From: Carboxydothermus hydrogenoformans Z-2901
Lineage (GTDB): Bacteria > Bacillota > Z-2901 > Carboxydothermales > Carboxydothermaceae
Reading direction: 5' to 3'
Length of the DNA stretch: 64,000 nucleotides
Assembly: GCF_000012865.1 (NCBI RefSeq)
Contig: NC_007503.1
Coordinates: forward strand, 1,302,001 to 1,366,000
The notes under the pieces were generated by a model that saw nothing but the letters and a program-made list of their open reading frames with translations, did not search any database and was not told the DNA's origin. Position numbers and translations under genes: made by a program. Below are positions 34,453 through 46,035 of the stretch, piece after piece; positions within the stretch are counted from its first letter, which is position 1; every line of letters begins with the position of its first letter.

Positions 34453-35161
34453 GCAAAACACCTTCCATCTCTTCCAAATATTTTTGGGCGGCCAATCTAC
34501 GGTTGGAAGCAGCAATAATCGGCCTTCCCACCACCAAGTAATCCGCTCCAAGCTCCAGAGCTTTTTTAGGAGTTAATACTCGCTTCTGGTCAAAATTAGC
34601 ATCTTCAAAACGGCGAATTCCAGGAGTTACGGTGATAAATTCCGTACCGCAAATACTTTTTATTAAAGCAACTTCCTGAGCTGAAGCCACAACCCCATCC
34701 AAACCAGCTTCTTTGGTCTCTTTAGCTAAAATTGCCACTAATTGAGATAGTTTAATTTTAAACCCAACTTGCTCCAAACTCTCCTGATTCATGCTGGTAA
34801 GAACAGTAACCCCGAGAATTATTGGGGCTTTGCCTTTTCTTTTTAATGCCTCATCCTTTACCAAATATGCTGCTCTTAACATTTCTTTTCCACCCAGGGC
34901 ATGGATGTTAACCATATCAACTTCTAAGTCTATTAAGTTTTTTAATGCTCTTGCTACGGTATTGGGAATATCGTGAAGTTTCAAGTCCAAAAATACTTTC
35001 AGCCCCAAATTTTTTAGGTCATCTATTAATTTAGGCCCCTCCCGGTAAAATAACTCCATCCCAACCTTAAAAAAGGAAACCACATCCTTTAACTCTTCAA
35101 CTATATCCATTGCTTTTTCCTTATCAGAAACATCTAACGCCACAATTAATCTTTCAGACAT
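34439..35161 (-). CDS. pyrF: Orotidine 5'-phosphate decarboxylase
   Basis: PyrF decarboxylates OMP to UMP, the last step of de novo pyrimidine synthesis. The 240-residue TIM-barrel protein has LIVALDVSDKEKA, FLDLKLHDIPNTV with the catalytic Lys/Asp set, and VVGRPIIAA at the phosphate site. Start ATG 35159-35161 has GGGGGGAAG upstream. It overlaps pyrD by eight bases and pyrE by 14 bases. Confidence 0.96.
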   Translation of the reverse strand: MSERLIVALDVSDKEKAMDIVEELKDVVSFFKVGMELFYREGPKLIDDLKNLGLKVFLDLKLHDIPNTVARALKNLIDLEVDMVNIHALGGKEMLRAAYLVKDEALKRKGKAPIILGVTVLTSMNQESLEQVGFKIKLSQLVAILAKETKEAGLDGVVASAQEVALIKSICGTEFITVTPGIRRFEDANFDQKRVLTPKKALELGADYLVVGRPIIAASNRRLAAQKYLEEMEGVLHGSL

Positions 35162-36077
35162 TTTCTTCCCCCCGATGGGCAAGTCCAGTTAATTTAGCAA
35201 TACTTTCAATATTTTCCTCCTGTAAATACTCTCCCAGTTCCCTTATAAGCCGCGGCATAAAGCCCGGTTCGACAAAATTTTGGCTGCCGACCTGAATGGC
35301 GGTTGCTCCGGCCAGGAAAAATTCCAGGGCTGCCTCCTTGCTGTCTATTCCTCCTACCCCAATAATTGGAATAGAAACCGCCTTAAAGCAATCATAAACC
35401 ATCTTTACAGCCATGGGTCGAATTGCCGGGCCCGAAACCCCGCCGTGCTTGTTGCCCAATATTGGTTTTTTGCTTTTTACATCAATTACCATGCCGGTAA
35501 AAGTATTAATCAGGGTTAAAGCATCAGCTCCCGCATTTTCCGCAGCTTTAGCGTAAACGGTTATGTCTGTAACATTTGGAGTTAGTTTTACTATTAAAGT
35601 TTTGCTATATATTTTTCTAACGGAAGACACAATTTGTTTTAAAGCTTCCAAATCGGTCCCAAAAGCAATGCCACCTTTACTGACATTGGGACAAGATACG
35701 TTTAATTCTAAGGCTTTTATTTCGTCAAACCGTTGAGCTTCCCGAGCTAAATATTGAAACTCTTCAACACTCTCCCCGGCAATATTTAAAATTAAAATAT
35801 CATTTAAGTCCTTTATTTGCGGTAAAATTTTCTCACAAAAATAATCCCACCCGGGATTGGCCAGTCCAATTGAATTAATCATTCCGCAGGATACTTCATA
35901 AACCCGCGGTGGTCTGTTCCCCAACCGGGGATTTTTGGTAATAGTCTTTACCACTAACGCTCCCAAGTTTTTTAAGTCAAAAATATCTTTAAATTCTAAG
36001 CCAAAACCAAAGGTTCCCGAGGCCGGCATCACCGGATTTTTTAAAGTAAGCTCGCCAATTTTAACTTTTAAATTCAT
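35154..36077 (-). CDS. pyrD: Dihydroorotate dehydrogenase, catalytic subunit (type 1B)
   Basis: PyrD oxidises dihydroorotate to orotate with FMN; in type 1B enzymes electrons pass to NAD+ through PyrK. The 307-residue protein has LKNPVMPASGTFGF, NSIGLANPG, and NVSCPNVSKGG with the type 1 catalytic Cys, plus IIGVGGIDS at the FMN phosphate. Presence of an adjacent pyrK supports type 1B. Its start overlaps pyrK by four bases and its end overlaps pyrF by eight. Confidence 0.95.
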   Translation of the reverse strand: MNLKVKIGELTLKNPVMPASGTFGFGLEFKDIFDLKNLGALVVKTITKNPRLGNRPPRVYEVSCGMINSIGLANPGWDYFCEKILPQIKDLNDILILNIAGESVEEFQYLAREAQRFDEIKALELNVSCPNVSKGGIAFGTDLEALKQIVSSVRKIYSKTLIVKLTPNVTDITVYAKAAENAGADALTLINTFTGMVIDVKSKKPILGNKHGGVSGPAIRPMAVKMVYDCFKAVSIPIIGVGGIDSKEAALEFFLAGATAIQVGSQNFVEPGFMPRLIRELGEYLQEENIESIAKLTGLAHRGEENV

Positions 36078-36841
36078 AAAACCACTTCCTTAAAGTTAAA
36101 TACGGGACCGTCCTGACAAACTTTTTTATAGACAAATTCATTGTTGGAGAAAACTTTAACAGCACATCCAAGACACGCTCCAAACCCGCACGCCATGAAG
36201 CTTTCCAGCGAAACTTCTATCAGTCCTGAATAGTTCTGTAATACAGGTTTTGCCGCTTTTAACATAGCCTCGGGACCGCAAAGATAAATCTGGTTATAAG
36301 TGGAAAGATCTGTGGATTTAAGCCCATCTAACACCAAACCTCTCTTTCCCAGTCCTGAAACTTCCGCGTAAACTTCTACATCCTCAAAAGCATTAACAAT
36401 TTCCGGAATAAACATTTCAGCATTTTTCACGCCATAAATTATGCGGACTTCTCCCCCGTTTTTGGTAATTTCCTTAGCTAAAAATTTTAACGGAGCAATC
36501 CCTATGCCCCCGGCAACCAGCAGGCTTTTCCCGGACATTACTGTAAAACCCCGCCCCAAGGGAAGCAGCATACTTATTTCCCGACCGGGAGGTAATTCCC
36601 GTAAAGCTCCTGTCCCCTGGCCAACCGTTTTAATGTAAAAAGTAACCAAACCAGTTTTCAAATCCACATCGGCAAAGCTAAAGGGGCGACGCAAAAACAC
36701 CCCTTTAGCTTCAACCTTTACCATGGCAAAACTTCCCGGAACAATTTCGGGCAATATTTCCTCCGGTACGGAAACTTGCAGCTTATAGATTTCTTTTGTA
36801 ATAGGGATATTTTCCACCACTAAACCTTTTAGATCCTGCAT
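36074..36841 (-). CDS. pyrK: Dihydroorotate dehydrogenase electron transfer subunit
   Basis: PyrK carries FAD and a [2Fe-2S] cluster and transfers electrons from PyrD to NAD+. In 255 residues it has the flavin-binding RRPFSFADVD, an AGGIGIAPLKF nucleotide-binding loop, and a C-terminal cluster with Cys in MACGFGACLGCAVKV plus VCQDGPVF. ATG 36839-36841 has AAGGAG upstream. It lies between carB and pyrD, the common Firmicute position. Confidence 0.95.
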   Translation of the reverse strand: MQDLKGLVVENIPITKEIYKLQVSVPEEILPEIVPGSFAMVKVEAKGVFLRRPFSFADVDLKTGLVTFYIKTVGQGTGALRELPPGREISMLLPLGRGFTVMSGKSLLVAGGIGIAPLKFLAKEITKNGGEVRIIYGVKNAEMFIPEIVNAFEDVEVYAEVSGLGKRGLVLDGLKSTDLSTYNQIYLCGPEAMLKAAKPVLQNYSGLIEVSLESFMACGFGACLGCAVKVFSNNEFVYKKVCQDGPVFNFKEVVL

Positions 36842-36852
36842 AAACTCTCTCC

Positions 36853-39800
36853 TTAATGATAATCTTGAAGGGCATAAACCTTAATTTCTTCTTCTTTGTC
36901 GATTAAATACTCCAGCATATTGGCCATCGCCCGGGCCGTATCTAAGGAAGTAAGACACGGAACGCCCAGCTCAACGGCAGTACGGCGAATTCTAAAGCCT
37001 TCCTTTTCCGGCTGACTTCCAGAGGTGAGCGTGTTGATCACCAATTGAATTTGGTCATCCCGCAGTAAGTCAAGAATATTATACGTTCCCTCCGAAAGTT
37101 TTTTCACTTTAACTACATCTAACCCTTTGCTTGTCAGGAAGTTTGCCGTTCCTTCGGTGGCAAAAATTCTAAACCCTAAATCGGCAAATTTTTTAATGAT
37201 AGCATATGCTTCTTCCTTATCCCGGTCGGCTATGGTAGCAAGAACGGTTCCTTTTAATGGAACTTTAATTCCTGAAGCAATCAAAGCTTTATACAATGCT
37301 TCGGGAAAAGTTTGGGCAACTCCCATGACCTCTCCCGTCGATTTCATTTCCGGTCCTAAACTTACATCTAAGTTGGTAAGCTTGGCAAAGGAAAAGACCG
37401 GAGCTTTTACACCCCATAAATTTCTCGTGGGTAAAATTCCTCCTTGATAACCAACTTCTCGTAAGGTTTTCCCTAAGGATAATAGGGTAGCAATTTTAAC
37501 CATGGGTACTCCGGTTATTTTACTCAAAAACGGTATCGTTCTACTTGCCCGGGGGTTAACCTCAAGAACATATAATTCGTTTTCGTAAACCACATACTGA
37601 ATATTTAAAAGCCCTTTAATCCCCAACCCCAAAGCAATTTTACAGGTATACTCGTAAATTTTATCGATCATCTCGGCATCCAAATGTAAAGTTGGATAAA
37701 CCGCTATACTATCTCCGGAATGAACTCCCGCCCGTTCAATATGCTCCATAATCCCGGGTATAAACACTTCTTTCCCATCCGCTAACGCGTCCACTTCTAT
37801 TTCCAGTCCTTCCAAGTAACGGTCAATTAAAACCGGATGCTCCGGAGAAATTTGGGTTGCCCACTTCATGTAATTTTTAAGTTCCTCTTCATTGTAAACA
37901 ATTTCCATTGCCCGGCCGCCCAAAACGTAAGATGGGCGAACCACCACCGGATATCCAATTTCTTTAGCCGTTTGCACGGCTTCCGAAATAGCAAAAACAC
38001 CTTTACCTGCAGGTCGTTTTAACCCCAAGGAGTTTAAAAAAGCGTCAAATTTTTGCCGGTCTTCGGCCGTATCAATGGCCTCCACACTGCTGCCAAACAG
38101 TTTGATCCCTGCCTGAGCAAGGGGTTTAGCTAAATTTATGGCAGTCTGTCCTCCAAACTGCACAACTACTCCTTCCGGCTTTTCATGATCAATGATATTT
38201 TTAACATCCTCAAAGGTTAAGGGATCAAAATAAAGGCGATCGGATGTGTCAAAATCGGTACTGACCGTTTCTGGGTTGTTATTAATAATTACTGCTTTAT
38301 ACCCTTCCTCTCTTAATGTCCAGACCGCATGTACCGAACAGTAGTCAAACTCTATTCCCTGACCTATCCTGATAGGTCCGGAACCCAAAACAATAGCTTT
38401 TTTGCCTGAAGTTTCCTTGGCTTCATTTTCCTTTTCATAGGTTGAATAAAAGTACGGAGTTTTGGCTTCAAATTCCCCGGCACAGGTGTCAACCATTTTA
38501 TAAACCGGTTTTATTCCGTATTTTTCTCTTAAATTTCGAACTTCCCCTTCCGTCAAGCCTTTCAGAGCCGCAATTTCCCTGTCGGAAAAATTGAGCTTCT
38601 TTGCTTCCAGTAAAAGTTCTGCTGTTAGGTCATCGCGGGCAATTTTTTGCTCAAAACGTACAATATTTTCAATCTTTTTTAAGAAGAACTGGTCAATCCC
38701 CGTAAGTTCCGAAAGCTTTTCAAGGCTATAACCCTGAATTATCGCCTCCCGCAGGTAAAAAAGCCTTTCATCATCGGGGTATTTTAACTTTTCCTCAAGC
38801 TTTGTAAGGTCTAAACCTTTCTTCGAAAGACCATAAACTCCAATTTCCAAAGAACGTAATGCTTTGTTCAATGCCCCTTCAAAAGTTCGATCTATGGCCA
38901 TTACCTCTCCCGTGGCTTTCATCTGGGTACCAATTCTTTTATCCATAGTCCGAAACTTATCAAAGGGCCAGCGGGGAATCTTTACCACCACGTAATCCAA
39001 AGCCGGTTCAAAAGCTGCTGTGGTTTTACCGGTTACCGCATTGGTTATTTCCGGTAAAGTTAAACCCACCGCAATTTTTGCCGCAACTTTAGCAATGGGA
39101 TAGCCGGTAGCTTTTGACGCCAAGGCACTGGAACGGGAAACCCGTGGGTTTACTTCAATAACATAGTATTTAAAGCTTTTGGGATCTAAAGCAAATTGAA
39201 CATTACAGCCCCCTTCTATCTTAAGAGCCCGAATTATTTTTAGCGAAGCATTGCGCAAAAGCTGGTACTCTTTATCGGATAAAGTCTGGGAAGGAGCTAC
39301 CACTATTGAATCGCCGGTATGCACGCCTACCGGATCGATATTTTCCATGTTACAAACTATAATGGCATTATCCATCGCATCTCTTAGAACTTCGTATTCA
39401 ATTTCCTTCCAGCCGGCAACACTTTTTTCCACCAAAACCTGTTGAATTAAACTTTGCTTAAGACCTCTCTGGCAAATTTCCTTAAACTCTTCATCATTAT
39501 GGGCAATTCCGCCACCGGAACCTCCCAAAGTATAGGCAGGACGAATTATTACCGGATAGCCAATACTGCGCGCAAAACTAAGGCCATCCTCAACATTGGT
39601 TACAATGGTACTTTCCGGTACCGGTTCGCCAATGGCTAACATGGTTTCCTTAAATAACTCCCGGTCTTCAGCTTTCTTGATAGCTTCAAGGGGCGTTCCG
39701 AGGACCTGAACGCTCTCCCTTTGCAAAATTCCTCGCTCAAACAATTCTACCGTTAAGTTTAAACCGGCCTGCCCTCCTAAAGTAGCAACTATTCCCTGCG

Positions 39801-40047
39801 GCTTTTCTTGAATTATTACTTTTTCTAAAAATTCAACAGTTAATGGTTCAATATAGACCCTATCGGCAATATTGGCATCGGTCATAATTGTTGCCGGATT
39901 ACTATTTACCAGCACCACTTCATATCCTTCTTCTTTTAACGCTCTACAGGCCTGGGTGCCAGCATAATCAAATTCTGCTGCTTGTCCAATGACAATTGGT
40001 CCCGAACCAATTACCATAACTTTTTGAATATCTGTTCTTTTAGGCAT
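36853..40047 (-). CDS. carB: Carbamoyl-phosphate synthase large subunit
   Basis: CarB makes carbamoyl phosphate from bicarbonate, ATP and ammonia passed from CarA. The 1064-residue protein has two homologous ATP-grasp halves, each with GSGPI(V/R)IGQ near its start, EVNPR(V/A)SR and GGQ(A/T) motifs, then a C-terminal allosteric domain ([19 protein letters not shown]). I choose ATG 40045-40047, with AAGGGGG upstream; the six extra codons before it are not conserved. It overlaps carA by eight bases. Confidence 0.97.
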   Translation of the reverse strand: MPKRTDIQKVMVIGSGPIVIGQAAEFDYAGTQACRALKEEGYEVVLVNSNPATIMTDANIADRVYIEPLTVEFLEKVIIQEKPQGIVATLGGQAGLNLTVELFERGILQRESVQVLGTPLEAIKKAEDRELFKETMLAIGEPVPESTIVTNVEDGLSFARSIGYPVIIRPAYTLGGSGGGIAHNDEEFKEICQRGLKQSLIQQVLVEKSVAGWKEIEYEVLRDAMDNAIIVCNMENIDPVGVHTGDSIVVAPSQTLSDKEYQLLRNASLKIIRALKIEGGCNVQFALDPKSFKYYVIEVNPRVSRSSALASKATGYPIAKVAAKIAVGLTLPEITNAVTGKTTAAFEPALDYVVVKIPRWPFDKFRTMDKRIGTQMKATGEVMAIDRTFEGALNKALRSLEIGVYGLSKKGLDLTKLEEKLKYPDDERLFYLREAIIQGYSLEKLSELTGIDQFFLKKIENIVRFEQKIARDDLTAELLLEAKKLNFSDREIAALKGLTEGEVRNLREKYGIKPVYKMVDTCAGEFEAKTPYFYSTYEKENEAKETSGKKAIVLGSGPIRIGQGIEFDYCSVHAVWTLREEGYKAVIINNNPETVSTDFDTSDRLYFDPLTFEDVKNIIDHEKPEGVVVQFGGQTAINLAKPLAQAGIKLFGSSVEAIDTAEDRQKFDAFLNSLGLKRPAGKGVFAISEAVQTAKEIGYPVVVRPSYVLGGRAMEIVYNEEELKNYMKWATQISPEHPVLIDRYLEGLEIEVDALADGKEVFIPGIMEHIERAGVHSGDSIAVYPTLHLDAEMIDKIYEYTCKIALGLGIKGLLNIQYVVYENELYVLEVNPRASRTIPFLSKITGVPMVKIATLLSLGKTLREVGYQGGILPTRNLWGVKAPVFSFAKLTNLDVSLGPEMKSTGEVMGVAQTFPEALYKALIASGIKVPLKGTVLATIADRDKEEAYAIIKKFADLGFRIFATEGTANFLTSKGLDVVKVKKLSEGTYNILDLLRDDQIQLVINTLTSGSQPEKEGFRIRRTAVELGVPCLTSLDTARAMANMLEYLIDKEEEIKVYALQDYH

Positions 40048-41128
40048 AGCTGTCCCCCTTGTCAATCATTTCTAAAAACAAATCAAAAATAAAGTCTGCA
40101 TCATTGGGTCCCGGTGCCGCCTCCGGATGAAACTGTACCGAAAGAATTTTACTATATCTACTTCGCAGGCCTTCAATGGTATTATCATTTAAGTTGCGAA
40201 ACCAGATCTCAAGACCGGTTCCAATTAAGCTTTCTTCCCGCACAGCAAAACCGTGGTTATGAGAAGTTATGAAAACTCTCTTACTTTCCGTTTCAATTAC
40301 CGGATGATTGCTACCCCTGTGGCCAAATTTTAATTTGTAGGTTTGAGCTCCGTGGGCCAAAGCTAAAAGTTGATGTCCAAGACATATTCCTAAAATGGGA
40401 AGCTTGCCAATTAATTGCCTGATGATAAAAATACTTTCCTGTAAATCCGCCGGATCACCAGGGCCGTTAGAAAGCACTACCCCCTGGGGAGCTAAGGCTA
40501 ATATTTGCTCAGCAGGCATTAGAGGAGGCACAACAAAAACCTCTGCTCCCCTTTTTAACAACGATTGCAAAATACTATTTTTTGCGCCATAGTCAACAAG
40601 TACAACCCGCGGTTTTTGGCCTGGATAATGAAGAACCTCGTCTCCCGCCACCTGATAGGCAAGTTTTTGTCCGGAAATATCTGGAACTAATTTAACTTTT
40701 TCCTGATATTCCGCCCTTTTTTCCGGAAAAGCTGAAATGATTCCTTTCATAACTCCGTACAAGCGTAATTTCTTTGTAATTTCCCGGGTATCTACCCCCG
40801 CTAAAGTAACAATTTTTTCCTCATTAAGAAAGTGTTCTAATCGCTCTTTTTGGCGCCAGTTACTGGGAAAATCGCACAATTCCCGGACCACCAGCCCGCG
40901 TACAAAGCTTTTTTCCCGTTCCTTATCTTCGGGTATAAAACCGTAATTACCAATTAATGGATAAGTCATGACAACTATTTGTCCGGCATAGGAAGGATCG
41001 GTTAATATTTCCTGATAGCCGGTCATTCCCGTATTAAAAACTACTTCCCCATAATTTTCCCCAACATACCCGTAAATTTCTCCTTCATAGCAAGATCCGT
41101 CTTCTAAAATCAGTATCCCTTTTGGCAA
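40040..41128 (-). CDS. carA: Carbamoyl-phosphate synthase small subunit
   Basis: CarA is the glutaminase subunit that provides ammonia to CarB. The 362-residue protein has an N-terminal domain with [15 protein letters not shown], then the class I amidotransferase domain with [10 protein letters not shown] (catalytic Cys), GHRGSNHPV and VQFHPEA (His/Glu). The start is TTG 41126-41128 with AAAGGAG upstream. In this operon carA and carB are the pyrimidine-specific pair. Confidence 0.96.
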   Translation of the reverse strand: MPKGILILEDGSCYEGEIYGYVGENYGEVVFNTGMTGYQEILTDPSYAGQIVVMTYPLIGNYGFIPEDKEREKSFVRGLVVRELCDFPSNWRQKERLEHFLNEEKIVTLAGVDTREITKKLRLYGVMKGIISAFPEKRAEYQEKVKLVPDISGQKLAYQVAGDEVLHYPGQKPRVVLVDYGAKNSILQSLLKRGAEVFVVPPLMPAEQILALAPQGVVLSNGPGDPADLQESIFIIRQLIGKLPILGICLGHQLLALAHGAQTYKLKFGHRGSNHPVIETESKRVFITSHNHGFAVREESLIGTGLEIWFRNLNDNTIEGLRSRYSKILSVQFHPEAAPGPNDADFIFDLFLEMIDKGDSYA

Positions 41129-41129
41129 G

Positions 41130-42416
41130 CTACTGCACTCCTTTCAATAGTCGCTGATAGGCCACTATACCCTGATAAACGGTCATTACTGGCCAACCGG
41201 TTAATGTTCTCCCGAGAAAAGGATTATTCTTTGACTTTCCAACCAGCAACTCTTCGCTTACCTTTAGGGTAAGCTTTGGATCTATTACTGTTAAATTAGC
41301 ATAATTTCCCTTTTTTATATCTCCCTGCTTTGGCAGCTGTAAGATTTTTGCTGGATTAACCGTCATTTTTAAAAGGAGCTTTTCTAAAGTAATCTTTTTC
41401 TTGAGTACCAGCTCGGTATACAACACCGGAAAAGCCGTTTCTAACCCTTCAATCCCAAAAGGTGCATCGTTAAACTCCACATTTTTTTCATAGGAAGCAT
41501 GGGGAGCATGATCAGTAGCTATAACATCTATTACCCCCTCTAACAAACCTTTAAGTAAAGCTTTCTGCTCTTCTGCCTCGCGCAGAGGGGGATTTACTTT
41601 TAAATTAGTATCGTACCCGGCTAAAGCTTCATCGGTCAAAACTAAATGGTGCGGTGTAACTTCAGCCGTTACTTTAAGACCAAGTTTTTTCGCAGCCGCC
41701 ACCAACCGCACCCCTTCCGCCGTACTTAAATGAGCAACATGAAGTTTTGCTCCAGTCATTTTGGCAATTTCAATGTCCCGGTATATTGCAATGTTTTCCG
41801 CTGCTTTCGGTATGCCCCTTAACCCCAGTACGGTAGACCAGTAACCTTCATTTATAACTCCCCGGTTGGCAATTGTCGGTTCTTCAGGATGAGTTATTAC
41901 CAAAAGGTCGAGGGCAGCAGCATATTCCATAGCATGTCTGAATACAGCACCATCGGCAACCCAGTTCCCATCATCGGTAATAGCCACAGCCCCAGCCTCT
42001 TTTAGTTCATAAAATTTACTAAGCTCTTTTCCTGCTCTATTTTTAGTAATGCATCCGGAAAAAAGTATATTTAGAGGAATACTTTTGCTTTTTTCCTTCC
42101 AGTAATAAATAACCGTCGCATTGTCCGGTGGCGGGTCGGTATTGGGCATCATTAAAACACCGGTAAACCCCCCGGCCAGAGCGGCGTTACTTCCGGAATG
42201 AATGTCTTCCTTGTGGGTATATCCTGGATCCCGGAAATGAACGTGCATATCAATTAATCCGGGAATTAAAAATTTTCCTTCAATGTCAATTACTTCGACA
42301 TCACTGCGGTTGATTTCAGGGGAGATTTCAACTATGATACCTTTGTCTATTAAGACATCCATTTTTCTTATTTTCCCGTCTTCAACCATTACCACATTAC
42401 CGTTTTTAATCAACAT
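41130..42416 (-). CDS. pyrC: Dihydroorotase
   Basis: PyrC cyclises carbamoyl aspartate to dihydroorotate. The 428-residue class I amidohydrolase has the zinc motif [10 protein letters not shown] near residue 58, [24 protein letters not shown] and ATDHAPH. I favour ATG 42414-42416; a GTG two codons upstream is also in frame. It overlaps the pyrB end by 11 bases in this choice. Confidence 0.95.
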   Translation of the reverse strand: MLIKNGNVVMVEDGKIRKMDVLIDKGIIVEISPEINRSDVEVIDIEGKFLIPGLIDMHVHFRDPGYTHKEDIHSGSNAALAGGFTGVLMMPNTDPPPDNATVIYYWKEKSKSIPLNILFSGCITKNRAGKELSKFYELKEAGAVAITDDGNWVADGAVFRHAMEYAAALDLLVITHPEEPTIANRGVINEGYWSTVLGLRGIPKAAENIAIYRDIEIAKMTGAKLHVAHLSTAEGVRLVAAAKKLGLKVTAEVTPHHLVLTDEALAGYDTNLKVNPPLREAEEQKALLKGLLEGVIDVIATDHAPHASYEKNVEFNDAPFGIEGLETAFPVLYTELVLKKKITLEKLLLKMTVNPAKILQLPKQGDIKKGNYANLTVIDPKLTLKVSEELLVGKSKNNPFLGRTLTGWPVMTVYQGIVAYQRLLKGVQ

Positions 42417-43344
42417 TCCCACTTTCGTTCCCCCCGGCTAACAAATATAAAACCGCCATTCTAACCGCTACCCCATTGGTAACCTGTTCATTTACCACCG
42501 CATTAGGGCTATCGGCAACATAATCGTCAATTTCTACACCACGGTTCAGCGGCCCCGGGTGAAGAATGAGCAATTTTTTACCTTTTAATTTTTCCAGCTT
42601 TTCCTGGGTTAAACCATACCAGTCGCGATATTCATCTAAGGTCGTTAAATATCCTGCATCCTGCCGTTCTTTTTGAATTCGTAACACATTGACAACGTCA
42701 GCCCACTCCAGAGTTCGCTGAAGATTTATTTCTACTCTTACCCCAAGTTTTTCGATTTCCACCGGTATTAAAGAAGGAGGACCGCAAACGGTTACTTCGG
42801 CCCCTAATTTGAGTAATCCCCAAATATTAGAGCGAGCCACCCGGCTGTGGTAAATGTCACCAATTATTGCCACTTTTAAACCTTCAATTTTATAAAGCTT
42901 TTGCTTTATGGTAAATAAATCTAACAAGGCCTGGGTTGGATGCTCGTGAAACCCATCCCCGGCGTTAATAACCGACATTTTTGTATTGAGAGAAATAAAC
43001 TTGGGAACTCCCGACTGCTGGTGACGTACGGCTATGATTTCCACGCCCATTGCTTCCAAAGTCCGGATGGTGTCAATGAGCGATTCCCCTTTTTGCACAC
43101 TGGAACTGCTAACGTTGATACTCAGTGTGTCGGCACTTAAAAATTTGGCGGCCAACTCAAAGGAACTTCTGGTACGGGTTGAAGGTTCGTAAAAAAGGGT
43201 TGCAACCGTTTTCCCCCTTAATGTTGGAACTTTCTTTATATCCCGCATTATTATGTCACGCATCGGGCGGGCAATATCTAAGATAGTATTAATTTCTTCT
43301 TTACTCAATTCCTGAAGACCAAGCAAGTGTTTCCGTTTCACCAT
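42406..43344 (-). CDS. pyrB: Aspartate carbamoyltransferase catalytic subunit
   Basis: PyrB condenses carbamoyl phosphate with aspartate, the committed step. The 312-residue protein has [16 protein letters not shown] (carbamoyl phosphate binding), HPTQALLD and the [12 protein letters not shown] loop. No regulatory pyrI follows, typical of Firmicutes. ATG 43342-43344 has AAGGAGG. It lies behind an attenuator terminator, so its expression should respond to PyrR and UMP. Confidence 0.97.
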   Translation of the reverse strand: MVKRKHLLGLQELSKEEINTILDIARPMRDIIMRDIKKVPTLRGKTVATLFYEPSTRTRSSFELAAKFLSADTLSINVSSSSVQKGESLIDTIRTLEAMGVEIIAVRHQQSGVPKFISLNTKMSVINAGDGFHEHPTQALLDLFTIKQKLYKIEGLKVAIIGDIYHSRVARSNIWGLLKLGAEVTVCGPPSLIPVEIEKLGVRVEINLQRTLEWADVVNVLRIQKERQDAGYLTTLDEYRDWYGLTQEKLEKLKGKKLLILHPGPLNRGVEIDDYVADSPNAVVNEQVTNGVAVRMAVLYLLAGGNESGNVD

Positions 43345-43356
43345 ATTACCTCCTTA

Positions 43357-43386
43357 TAAAAAAACTCCCGGAGGCCTCCGGGAGTT
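43357..43386 (-). terminator. pyrR-pyrB intergenic attenuator terminator
   Basis: A perfect 24-base palindrome (AACTCCCGGAGG and its complement) gives a stem of about ten pairs and is followed by seven T residues on the minus strand, 12 bases before the pyrB ribosome site. It is the terminator half of a PyrR-controlled attenuator. Confidence 0.9.
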
Positions 43387-43400
43387 AACAAAACCCGTCA

Positions 43401-43437
43401 ACCCCTTTTAGGCCTCTCAGGACCTATTTAAAAGGGT
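43401..43437 (-). promoter_or_regulatory. PyrR binding loop (anti-antiterminator), pyrR-pyrB
   Basis: The RNA has ACCC-TTTTA flanks pairing around AGGTCCTGAGAGGCCT, close to the PyrR recognition sequence ARUCCNGNGAGGYU. With UMP, PyrR stabilises this hairpin and lets the downstream terminator form. Confidence 0.85.
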
Positions 43438-43443
43438 CGCCTT

Positions 43444-43995
<552 letters not shown>

Positions 43996-44007
43996 TTATA
44001 CCCCTCC

Positions 44008-44049
44008 ATATAAATTTAAAACCTGCACACGTGAGGCGCGTGCAGGTTT
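44008..44049 (-). terminator. pyrR leader attenuator terminator
   Basis: AAACCTGCAC and GTGCAGGTTT form a perfect 10-bp stem around an 11-base loop, followed by TTTAAATTT on the minus strand just ahead of the pyrR ribosome site. Confidence 0.85.
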
Positions 44050-44066
44050 AGTATTGCCTTATTAAA

Positions 44067-44098
44067 CCCTTACTAGCCTCACAGGACCAGTTTAAAGG
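44067..44098 (-). promoter_or_regulatory. PyrR binding loop in the pyrR leader
   Basis: The RNA forms CCTTTA/TAAGGG and ACTGG/CTAGT stems around GGTCCTGTGAGGCTAG, matching the ARUCCNGNGAGGYU PyrR site. A TTGACA at 44139-44144 (minus) is a likely -35; the -10 is unclear (TACTCT with 18-base spacing). Confidence 0.85.
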
Positions 44099-44202
44099 TC
44101 ATTCAGTTATACTAAGAGTAACAACTTTTTTTTTTCTTTGTCAAGAAGGAAATTATCTCACAAAAGGCGAAAATAAATGTTTTAAAGAAGGAGGTACCAA
44201 GC

Positions 44203-44664
44203 ATGAAAAAAGTAGCGTTCCAAACAATAGTCTTTGATAGCGATATGAATCCAGTTGTATTACTTATTGATGAAAATCAAGAATTTGTCCTTCCTTTATT
44301 TTTTACTCCCAAAGAATTAGAACCTATTCTTTTTTCTTTGGAAAACTTTATTCCTGAACAACCGGAAACTTATAACCTTCTTTTAGAAATTATCAAAACA
44401 AATAACTTAAAAGTTAAGGAACTAACTATTACCGACATCTTTGCCGATAGAGTATTTTCTGTATTAGCTTTAAAAAAAGGTCGGAAAGAACAGTTTTATA
44501 ACTGCCGTATCAATGACGGACTTGCCCTGGCAATATATTTCAAAGCTCCCATCTACATTACCGAAAAAGTAGAATTATCCACCTATCCAGTGACCAGTTT
44601 ACCGGATGACCTGGAAAAAGAGCTCCAACCGTTAATAGAGGAATGGAAAAAATCTCTTAATTAA
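44203..44664 (+). CDS. DUF151 / bifunctional-nuclease-domain protein
   Basis: The 153-residue protein matches the BFN domain (DUF151), first described as a nuclease in plants; bacterial members have unknown roles. Features seen are a VVLLIDEN strand pair, a LPLFFTPKELEPIL helix, a PETYNLLLEIIKTNN segment, and CRINDGLALAIYFKAPIYI, which corresponds to the RPSDAIALALR region. ATG 44203 has AAGGAGGT upstream. It is divergent from the pyr operon and its stop overlaps the end of rluD by four bases on the other strand. Confidence 0.8.
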   Translation: MKKVAFQTIVFDSDMNPVVLLIDENQEFVLPLFFTPKELEPILFSLENFIPEQPETYNLLLEIIKTNNLKVKELTITDIFADRVFSVLALKKGRKEQFYNCRINDGLALAIYFKAPIYITEKVELSTYPVTSLPDDLEKELQPLIEEWKKSLN

Positions 44665-45578
44665 CCCCTTAATTTTGCAAGCACCCTTTGAAAGTCTTCC
44701 GGCAATGGAGCGGTAAACTCAAGTAATTCTCCAGAACGGGGATGAATAAAAGATAGCTTTATAGCGTGAAGCATTTGTCTTTTGACCCCAAAAGGATTAT
44801 TCTGGTGTCCGTATTTTGGGTCTCCTAGAACCGGATGACCCAAGTAACTAAAATGAACCCGGATTTGATGAGTACGTCCCGTTAAAAGTTTAGCCTGAAT
44901 TAAGGTAAATCCCTTATTAAACTCTTCTAAAACCTTATAGACCGTCTGGGCAGTTTTTCCGTTGGAAACTACCGCCATCTTCTGGCGGTCTCTGGGATGG
45001 CGTCCAATAGGAAGATCAATAATTCCTTCTTTATTTTTCAAATAACCATGGACAATTGTCCAGTATTCCCGAACAGCTTTTTTCTCTTTAATTTGTTCTG
45101 CTAATGACTGATGGGCCAGGTCATTTTTCGCCACCACCAGTAAACCCGAAGTATCTTTGTCCAAACGGTGAACAATACCCGGTCGCAGCACTCCACCAAT
45201 GCCCGATAAATTTTGACAATGATATAAAAGGGCATTCACCAAAGTTCCATCCCAATTTCCTTCAGCCGGGTGAACCACCATGCCTGCTTTTTTATTTACC
45301 ACAACCAAATCCTCATCTTCATAAACAATGTCTAACGGAATTTCTTCGGGTTTAACCGATAGTTCGCGGGGAGGAGGAAGTAAAACCGCTATAATTTCTC
45401 CTCCCCTTACTTTATAACTTGCTTTGCGATGTAATCCATTTACCGTAACTTTTCCTTCCTCAATCAGCTTTTTAATAAAACTTCGAGATAATTCCAATTC
45501 TTCCTGTTCAGCTAAAAACTTATCCAGTCGTAAACCGCTATACTCTGAATTTACCACTACTTTTATTTCCGTATCCAT
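44661..45578 (-). CDS. rluD: RluD-family 23S rRNA pseudouridine synthase
   Basis: The enzyme isomerises specific uridines of 23S rRNA. The 305-residue protein has an N-terminal S4 RNA-binding domain (RLDKFLAEQEELELSRSFI), then the catalytic domain with GIVHRLDKDTSGLLVVAK (catalytic Asp) and GRTHQIRVH. In Bacillus the equivalent YlyB lies after lspA, as here. The exact target uridines cannot be read from sequence; RluD type is favoured by the context. Confidence 0.92.
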   Translation of the reverse strand: MDTEIKVVVNSEYSGLRLDKFLAEQEELELSRSFIKKLIEEGKVTVNGLHRKASYKVRGGEIIAVLLPPPRELSVKPEEIPLDIVYEDEDLVVVNKKAGMVVHPAEGNWDGTLVNALLYHCQNLSGIGGVLRPGIVHRLDKDTSGLLVVAKNDLAHQSLAEQIKEKKAVREYWTIVHGYLKNKEGIIDLPIGRHPRDRQKMAVVSNGKTAQTVYKVLEEFNKGFTLIQAKLLTGRTHQIRVHFSYLGHPVLGDPKYGHQNNPFGVKRQMLHAIKLSFIHPRSGELLEFTAPLPEDFQRVLAKLRG

Positions 45579-45583
45579 TTTTG

Positions 45584-46033
45584 CTACTCCTTTTTCAGCA
45601 AAAACTGATAGGTAAAAAGCAAAAGCCCTATGGTAATAAAACTATCGGCCAAATTAAATACAGGCCAGAAGTGAAAATCCAAAAAGTCCGTCACCTGTCC
45701 CTGCGTCAGACGGTCGTAAAAGTTTCCCAGAGCTCCACCGAAAATAAGAGCTAATGATGTTAAAAGAAAACGATTTCTATTACCGGTAGTTACCAAATAA
45801 ATTAAGATTCCGCTTAAAACAAAAATGGTTATTAATATAAATATTCCTCGTTGATTGGGTAAAATACTAAATGCTGCCCCCGGATTTTTTACATGTGTAA
45901 TGCTAAAAAAGGAAAGTATTTTAACCGATTGACCCAGGGCAAAATTTTTTATAATAAAATATTTTGACAATTGGTCCAATAAAAAAAAGCCAAAAGAAAG
46001 CAGTAAAAAATAAACCACTTTCGCCAACCCCAC
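45584..46033 (-). CDS. lspA: Lipoprotein signal peptidase
   Basis: LspA cleaves the signal peptide of prolipoproteins in the membrane after lipid attachment. The 149-residue protein has four hydrophobic segments and the conserved HVKNPGAAFSIL, GGALGNFYDRLTQGQVTDFLDF and NLADSFI motifs with both catalytic aspartates. The start GTG 46031-46033 is followed by another in-frame TTG; both would work. It lies between rluD and a TraR/DksA gene, as in many Firmicutes. Confidence 0.95.
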   Translation of the reverse strand: MGLAKVVYFLLLSFGFFLLDQLSKYFIIKNFALGQSVKILSFFSITHVKNPGAAFSILPNQRGIFILITIFVLSGILIYLVTTGNRNRFLLTSLALIFGGALGNFYDRLTQGQVTDFLDFHFWPVFNLADSFITIGLLLFTYQFLLKKE

Positions 46034-46035
46034 TT

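Noticed and set aside
34453-34551. N-terminal extension of pyrE by 33 codons
   Set aside because: It lies within pyrF in another frame, is Trp-rich and not conserved, and a good ribosome site precedes the internal ATG. Similar extensions of fmt, dapF, queH, ribE and the aspartate aminotransferase were rejected on the same grounds.
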